DNA of 64,000 bases from Negativicutes bacterium (GTDB taxonomy: Bacteria > Bacillota > JAAYKD01). The stretch is from positions 1 to 64,000 of the forward strand of contig JAJFTT010000067.1 of NCBI GenBank assembly GCA_021372785.1. Reading direction: 5' to 3'. The notes under the pieces were generated by a model. That model was not told where the DNA came from and made no database searches. It saw nothing but the letters and a program-made list of their open reading frames with translations. Position numbers and translations under genes: made by a program. The stretch's first letter is position 1. Each line of letters begins with the position of its first letter. Of this stretch, positions 61,801 to 64,000 are shown one piece after another.

Positions 61801-64000
61801 ATTTCCACACCTTCCGTCTGCGTTTGCACCAGACGGCCGTTAACATAGTAGGAAATCAGTGCCTTGGCGTAATAGAGCTTGCCGGTTACCGATGTACCGC
61901 CTAAATCACTGCCGGGGATGATCTGCCAGGTTGCCGTCATATTCTTACCGGCAGCCAAACTGTCATTGCCATCCAAATCCGTCAGGCCATTGATACCGGT
62001 AGCAATCACAAAGTTCTTGTTCGTTACATCTTTCCCATCCGCATCCGTTACCGTAACATCGACACGCAGATTTTGCAAAGCATATTCCGGGTAACCATTG
62101 GTGATTTTTAAAGTGGCATCAAACGCCTGCCGTTCCAGGGTGGCTTTCTGACTTAAAGTCAGCTGCACGATTTCGTAAGCGGAATCGGCCCCCGGTTTGA
62201 GCAAATCGTCACGGTTGCCGCCGGCAGGAGCGATATAGCGCAGTTCTTCCATCTGCCCTTCCGGCAATTTCACTTCTTCTTCCACAACTTTGGCATTTTC
62301 TTCCGGCAGACGCACCTGCAGTGTAACAGACGTTTCACTCGGATTATAGAGCGGCAGGACACCTGTAATCACCGGTGCCGGATCGATCGGCAGTCCGGTA
62401 TCCGAATCGAAAGAAACATAAGTACCTTCAAATTTGATGTAATTCAGCGGATTGCCGGCTGCGTTCTTGCTGAACAGCAGCTGATACACACCGGGCTGCA
62501 CCTGCAGGCGAATCTTCGCGCTGCTGTGAGCGCCGATTTCTCCGATATAACCGCCGCCAAGGATGCTGATACCGGTTTCCGATTGATTGGCCCGCACGAC
62601 CGAGGCCACCACATCTGTAATGGCGATCAAACCGGTATTGACCACATTCGCTTCGACGACAATCGGTTCATTGACCTCTTTGGGAATATTCAGCCAGGGA
62701 GGATTGAAACCAAAGGCAGGCACCGGAATATGGGCGCCGAAGGTCAATTCCAATTTGATTTCATATTCGTCCACAATGGTGGTGGGGACAACGGTCCACT
62801 CAATGCTGATCGGTTCGTTTTGCAGCTGGATATCCATAAATGGCGCACCGGCTGAGGGCATGACGCTGCATTCGCTGACAAATTTCTTGCGTCCGGCAGC
62901 CAGGACCACCAAATCGTAATCACCCAACGGCTTTTCATAGAACTGCGCTACCCCGTTCGCATCCGTTCTGGTGCTGAAGTTGGGATAATACTGCGTTTCC
63001 ACCCCGCCGGCCATGCTGGTATAGGGTTCTTTGGAGATGATGGTAATATCCGCATTGCCGACCTTGGTGCCGACATCATCGACGACGCGGAAGGAAATGC
63101 CGCCTGTTTTGGCTGAACTGATTTCGGCGCTCAAAGCGACATTGGCATAGAACTTACCGGTCGCATCACTGACCACCAGTTTATCCTGGTATTGCCCGAG
63201 AGCGACTCCGGCTCCCGGTGCAAATTCGACCGTAAAGGTGGTGCTTTCATTGGGTGCCAGACGCGTGTTGCCGATACTGCCTGCCGTCACCCAGGGAATA
63301 CTGCCGGGCAGCGTGATTTTTAGGCCGTCCAGGTAGCCTTTGCCCTTATTGGTCACGGTGACGATGCGGTTGACACTGTCTGCCGGATTGACACCAACCG
63401 AGATGCTCTTGACATCGGTCACCGGAATCGGTGTTGCCGGCCGCAGATTGATGGTGACTCTCGTCCTGCAGGTTGCCCCCTGGGCTGAACTGAAGACAAT
63501 TTCATAGGTGGCCGTGTCATCACAGTTCAATCCGGCGCTGACATTTAAGATCACACCGGTTTCTGCACCGGGCGCCAGGCTGCGGGCCATAGCGGATGTA
63601 TCAATGGTCGCCGAAACCCCGTTATTCACAGCAGTTGCCACTAAAATTGCGCTCACTGAAGTGAGCGGGTCACCTTCTGCGTAATGCGGTGCCGCGTGAC
63701 GGAATTTTATCTCTTTGGAGAACTGGGAGTTTTTCGTCGCAACCAGTGTCAGGCTGGCCGGAGAGGCAGCCATGCCCCATACCTTCACTTCTTTGGGAGG
63801 AGCGCCGCCGCCTAAGGCATTCTGATAGGCAAACGCCAAGATCGTCCAGTCACCTGCTTCGCCGGTAAAGGGGGTAAATTGATACTCGTAATTACCATTC
63901 AGATCGGTCATGGCAAAGACAATTTCTTCCGCCTGCCAGATCATCAAGATTTCATTGCCCTTGGCGTCATAACCCCGCAGCGGATCGGTCAGCCGCGGCT
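49866..64000 (-). CDS. Giant modular surface protein 2, 5' end beyond the window (>=4710 aa)
   Basis: The frame is open to the right edge, so the N-terminus (signal peptide, any anchor) is missing. In protein order: NEW3/Ig-like beta domains (63.6-63.1 kb), a carboxypeptidase-regulatory-like domain (~63.1-62.9 kb), and a long run of beta domains. A PKD domain (60.4-60.2 kb, DFGDGESGYG) and four CARDB domains (60.1-58.7 kb, e.g. DLAVENLQVS) follow. More regulatory-like Ig domains (58.3-57.2 kb) and beta domains precede a ~715-residue alpha-helical section (55.27-53.12 kb). The last part has Ig-like domains and three CnaB-like repeats (51.3-50.6 kb). The C-terminus ends in a V-V-A-V-Y-D-A-N-G-R-M domain. 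There is no catalytic motif and no C-terminal SLH or sortase signal. A role in adhesion or a surface fibre is inference. Confidence 0.85.
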   Translation of the reverse strand, partial: PRLTDPLRGYDAKGNEILMIWQAEEIVFAMTDLNGNYEYQFTPFTGEAGDWTILAFAYQNALGGGAPPKEVKVWGMAASPASLTLVATKNSQFSKEIKFRHAAPHYAEGDPLTSVSAILVATAVNNGVSATIDTSAMARSLAPGAETGVILNVSAGLNCDDTATYEIVFSSAQGATCRTRVTINLRPATPIPVTDVKSISVGVNPADSVNRIVTVTNKGKGYLDGLKITLPGSIPWVTAGSIGNTRLAPNESTTFTVEFAPGAGVALGQYQDKLVVSDATGKFYANVALSAEISSAKTGGISFRVVDDVGTKVGNADITIISKEPYTSMAGGVETQYYPNFSTRTDANGVAQFYEKPLGDYDLVVLAAGRKKFVSECSVMPSAGAPFMDIQLQNEPISIEWTVVPTTIVDEYEIKLELTFGAHIPVPAFGFNPPWLNIPKEVNEPIVVEANVVNTGLIAITDVVASVVRANQSETGISILGGGYIGEIGAHSSAKIRLQVQPGVYQLLFSKNAAGNPLNYIKFEGTYVSFDSDTGLPIDPAPVITGVLPLYNPSETSVTLQVRLPEENAKVVEEEVKLPEGQMEELRYIAPAGGNRDDLLKPGADSAYEIVQLTLSQKATLERQAFDATLKITNGYPEYALQNLRVDVTVTDADGKDVTNKNFVIATGINGLTDLDGNDSLAAGKNMTATWQIIPGSDLGGTSVTGKLYYAKALISYYVNGRLVQTQTEGVEITIVPQPKLTLNYYVPHTVLSNTPFKLAVKVSNSGYGEAKNLIIDSGKLEISSNQSGLLTDFEILGSSFGSTTGSNFRLEFGNIGPAVYSETTDPITNQVTGSWTPTEVSGYWLVRWNLPVEAEENPYEGEFRDFKATLTHKDYKGVQLNPLIVGVTTSIIGKEDVLADLNADGALAVVNEGNTGFPDFLMNLVSGLRIPIFVPDSVETSVSYETGGNYLQLKSAKPTAALDYNSVRYQIIMLPAPEGCGNISAVKRSLSANGSNPSSLSFSNYWKDFGNIYIVDQIPVSYDASGSRVFLDSWYTVEFGSGVILGDLGYSRFVYTLAAPGEEGGIPIGVEGTGSYIKDAVYYDTGIYPDQGENDLTLRVLLDNRSKNVENGSIRFSVIDTTIPLGENQTIFNAEVAFVNLQPYITQYVSCSSWVPAKGGVYQIKAELLSGGEATGRFVTSEAIVNSLPYGNAGADIANAVVLQPVRFDASRSYDRDGYITSFVWDFGDGESGYGLTPTHTYLKSGSYKVRLYVMDNNLSTTWPPTLVGSVLGGEPDPETVTEQNKFSVMQITVLENRPDLFVQTIEFSESTPAENSVFTVTATLQNGTSEGTAGGLTATAAPFLVGFYLDDVYRGYVRVEDSIAVNNTREVSFALTMPAGGLAHKVSVIANDIGKYIEEADFDNNRLDQVINGTQTDFADLAVENLQVSAISGDTVQWHAGITVQAKVKNLGSAAAGAFKIVAYANDTLIDSTLIAELAVSGEENISFTWLPETRGDYQLRLLADGPLSTVVEMVEDNNSQTQTIKNLTVTYADLTVQNVRTSLSGSIVPQGTNVVLFANILNQGSAANKTASKAYFYINDRFIGAAEFGKTEALAAGASTTISYIWKNPDIAAEEILVIVDPENKVLESNEANNTGSYYFSSPLTVTAAQLQIVSLVSNSTAIKFGDTVTTVVKVKNSGDRAITTPFTTALYVNNRKVGTVSTGTPEISSQVGIGSQVELSFTWKADQLPTGSYLLRAYTDSEAKINLTDRSQTYKSAVLSVGHGLLLTAKSEATAYSLGEAANVSLGVASSAASWSPLGDAAASVQLYHVSEDSVPVLTAAGEPVNLVYDPLSGTYQGVVLSPAAAGSYRLRFNAAKDLLTATTETDIVYTNAFQISLSNTTERSYTIGQSITAAGTVTDANGAAIQDIAVTISVIGEETWQFGGRTDANGAYSIAVNLPTDCGGAYTMRASASIAGVKKQTAAIVFFIDGLYLALNSKVTVVQGYDQLLAGFVTNLGVTAADNISLVVSGLPAGFTIEPLLTLNDTTIAAESSREIQLKLSAAGTLPAGDYNITLTAGNASHVLTVTVVAAEAKYSINIIGEAESDGDGLRKEALTMSLRQGEMKTSVIQVTNSGTANLTGLTVDCDLPFVRFSAAPVDGYLIKPVNKGYTIRDAEGRASIVVAVSPSNFTQTGLYEGSITLTSNAGVRKIPIVVSVGSEQVASLTYEVRNDSNTPLQDATVELSGVVQQKDPVNFSGKTDPNGRITFSNIPAGAYQLTASADLHSTLSAAVDLPALNDRLPQIITLSKQPIVFGFEAALEDSIRSSSTRSVGYESVVYKAEQLVASTEPQLQPNLPADEQQFWYLSGKILNRLSIRNPAAPITLTDLSASDTKLKDVTLEVVSTSKNLPLNAFLLKGESGYTPVRYIGDLVAGQVIDLIWSLDIDRLFILADVEQTGSAGEFKLSFDAAKVNQAMVDAYVKANDPLGEGSLQLIAGSYTEGSSSFSVKVRANADQTYRTPTDRIPLYFGNQVHLFDAVIKASGSRSDSGVSVETLIPVRIRYLAPDYEIWGSGKQNANQGDSSSQGAVLDAYDENPGLKQEIQLEAAFPSANGQTAKGNYSQNFLKEMGYGLPEVPEEATKNADLDFGFTSGAGFAEQVVGLKLNLTNTSSTSPMTDLSIRLLLTDHSYDAEGNLIKGGSPVYPAVNLTASVTSGSAPVVEGYGITLSELNRGETLKLNYQLKLDELQDIYSAIAEFDPSIAKLLQNKSSGKIYARFLYEYTQDGKQQSVMSSVREFEVKAKPKVYISYDLEAYQNDPTLFTLTAYVTNLGEGAAEGVYVSAPIMPETEYKFVVISGSSTKGTNLVDGKVQLGTIRPGETEKVCFNLRRIEVTAAQRGTKLSLGKLAELPAMPVRSEIAGNLIVAPMKMEAMNTLRAHENFLSIQDELDSLQVNLEKVVDKTVSELARSILDQYDYAKILTGAVGITKVYEMTSGVANLIGWIKSIEELPAKLKGAFTSADDELKEVLKGKVLTPDEYKLFAATQQAYQGYGTKLLNLYTSGVSWFNNWIGNTHDDYVNTAKDVWNTFADARKGKAGVEAMADYEVTANQALDTLGKAAKLISDAVNTRSKSERIALTTQGKAALEAAQSLILAASEIKTKNMAVFESIASGSTNGWIGGEVDRYYLSSANAYVNEVEFAVQETLKIIAAQMQAIVAVNAFEDAAEGMKASAENMTKVTKEAQQVLDATNNMLNNVGYQPNQSVMDQVKNFRSSSTVLDFAKSWLTSKLTIVDMAALQNISRTTPTLVKSLGNLAVEIKTAETELSNAEVADLIFECIFPNSIEVAKEKYAYFYDEFNRYAPAGGSKTAEYAIYTLTQAIKLSSTPVIDLDAYEKAINQLATSQTSNSQAAMNAAVAAATRKSNVFNMLEQARTDIELIGEMVQGYLDNDLTATAYYPSGQVLDYLKSLNTQLKSMYANPNGSPIPITRVGRYRNLWVYTADGMDLAPDQITLFEIYQLQQEVDASIAEGFDAIYQRHIVNMMKDIETRLTLAGTAFAFMGSISGASGSLSAIAATAAQMINTSSYVTALDALDATILTKLAKQIGELAVNSNLMVNKETSIASNLLDVFNTLEKWRQVDPELPLTVLSQQATDVALQEGYTEGQATVAISIRNEHTGSVTIAPTVEIYDSYGLVNSVALASQTLLPGQTGQFSGLVAVPHNALRDAGGYIAVFTFEASEAETMTISPTYGPYTAAFNAHRAATLAQMKSETAAAVKTSQPLGGYLAGKIEAVMNGQVVEVAEVVDSQTVTISKSAGTILRIFCAAISGSGVSLSVSDSQGQPVSAFADLINPADFVLISDPAAGTYTVTVSNGAASEQGFALQVVEHPNYGTVAGIYTQYTNVQAAQNSSGEWQATIPINLYETGLLHDLTGITFTVSDLSLQSDATIKIAGSEMTIRNAKNEVQNQPFAIPAGTGKQLALVIKPNPDRADGIYTGSLSIHLTAEAFNTGYATHTGWTANGDGSYTLVIPLALKLDTAVPNAPGFAAEVNAAAANTVTVSGSAMPGERIYIYTTEPGSELADAADQVYAVLTADAGGGYSMDLVLEMTEEFLTATGGRLTLYAKAAAANGVLSEASTAVSVNIDYYDTTAPEITLLSPYAGVELSNPVSQIRFEVFDGESAVVEESIQVDVNGSGMNAAWNRTEKLYEVNLATPLTGGTNNLRISAENEVGLLATETYDVILGDVITAVFTVMEASTPIAGATVSINGVDLTTDLNGTVSTELAAGNYRYTVSKTGYLSVNDSKNIQADDRSIIVLLQKSANITYTVSSAANAVANAKVEIKTKAAVLVTSGDTNAAGQLTLQLPLATYDCTISKVGYLSQTFELAVTQDAVKAVSLANDTTANFLLTIKLQNQLNTGLEKTEDSNHLKVMLGATEWVVTGNQTAQLLSNGDYNLTISADGYQAVTLPVTVAGAAVTQTVVLVPDGVTINYAAETLSLEAGYQANTAADFNGVAVASGANFAPESVLYIKQEATGAIVPLKAPARPGAPGNLAVSQTADHTVTVSPIDGAEYQIDEGSWQDTNVFFAVSNFESHIFAARIKASETSYASLPTSSAALVLYPQTIYTRALELDPTALTTRVTLGNHSGADANLMLVVAVYDANGRMTEVKTESDIGLAHTAEVDKEISFKALPAGGRCKVFLIDTLSSLQPLADSSESSIHLIA

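Noticed and set aside
60276-61904. 542-codon open frame on the plus strand
   Set aside because: It lies fully antisense to giant gene 2, has no good ribosome site, and encodes no recognisable domain. It is a shadow of the biased codon use of the real gene.

Overview
The window looks like chromosomal DNA of a Gram-positive (Bacillota) bacterium, probably a Clostridia- or Negativicutes-type anaerobe. The evidence is AddAB/RexAB-type recombination subunits, S-layer homology (SLH) surface proteins, strong AGGAGG ribosome sites, frequent TTG/GTG starts and a CCA-encoding tRNA. I cannot name the genus. The content is mostly housekeeping and surface-protein genes. I see no phage, no CRISPR array and no intact insertion sequence, only decayed remnants.

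Layout, left to right. (1) 1-8.4 kb: a 14-bp tandem repeat running off the left edge, a DtxR-type metalloregulator, a decayed MBOAT acyltransferase, a D-threonine aldolase/D-serine dehydratase-like enzyme with birA, then udk and glycerate kinase. These are followed by an overlapping zinc-ribbon/TPM pair, a flavodoxin-fold protein and tRNA-Asp. (2) 8.7-23.3 kb: an MFS transporter converges on a DUF1846 protein. A compact run addB-addA-MBL hydrolase-VOC protein follows, then a PadR regulator overlapping a complete EF-Ts-like gene, a dead VOC gene and an S9 peptidase. (3) 23.6-34.4 kb: one gene for a 3615-residue secreted protein containing four ~600-residue modules, each with SLH-like repeats and an invariant C-x3-H-x7-H-x2-C motif. 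(4) 34.7-37.9 kb: rnhA-mutT-zincin on the minus strand, divergent from dppA and a GNAT acetyltransferase. (5) 38.1-43.6 kb: a MacAB-type exporter (adaptor, ATPase, permease) in one operon with an SLH protein. (6) 43.7-49.7 kb: a transposase relic, a large M14-type peptidase, an ANT(6)-like nucleotidyltransferase and an MGDG-synthase-like glycosyltransferase. (7) 49.9-64 kb: the C-terminal 4710 residues of a second giant surface-type protein whose start lies outside the window.

How the genes fit together: about 40% of the window encodes two giant proteins that look extracellular, and a nearby exporter operon carries its own SLH protein. This suggests a region devoted to building or decorating the cell envelope, set among unrelated metabolic, DNA-repair and nucleotide-pool genes. 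The most unusual items are the CHHC-bearing repeat modules of the first giant, the long helical insert in the second, and an EF-Ts homologue under apparent PadR control. Functions are inferred from motifs read by eye; no database search was run.
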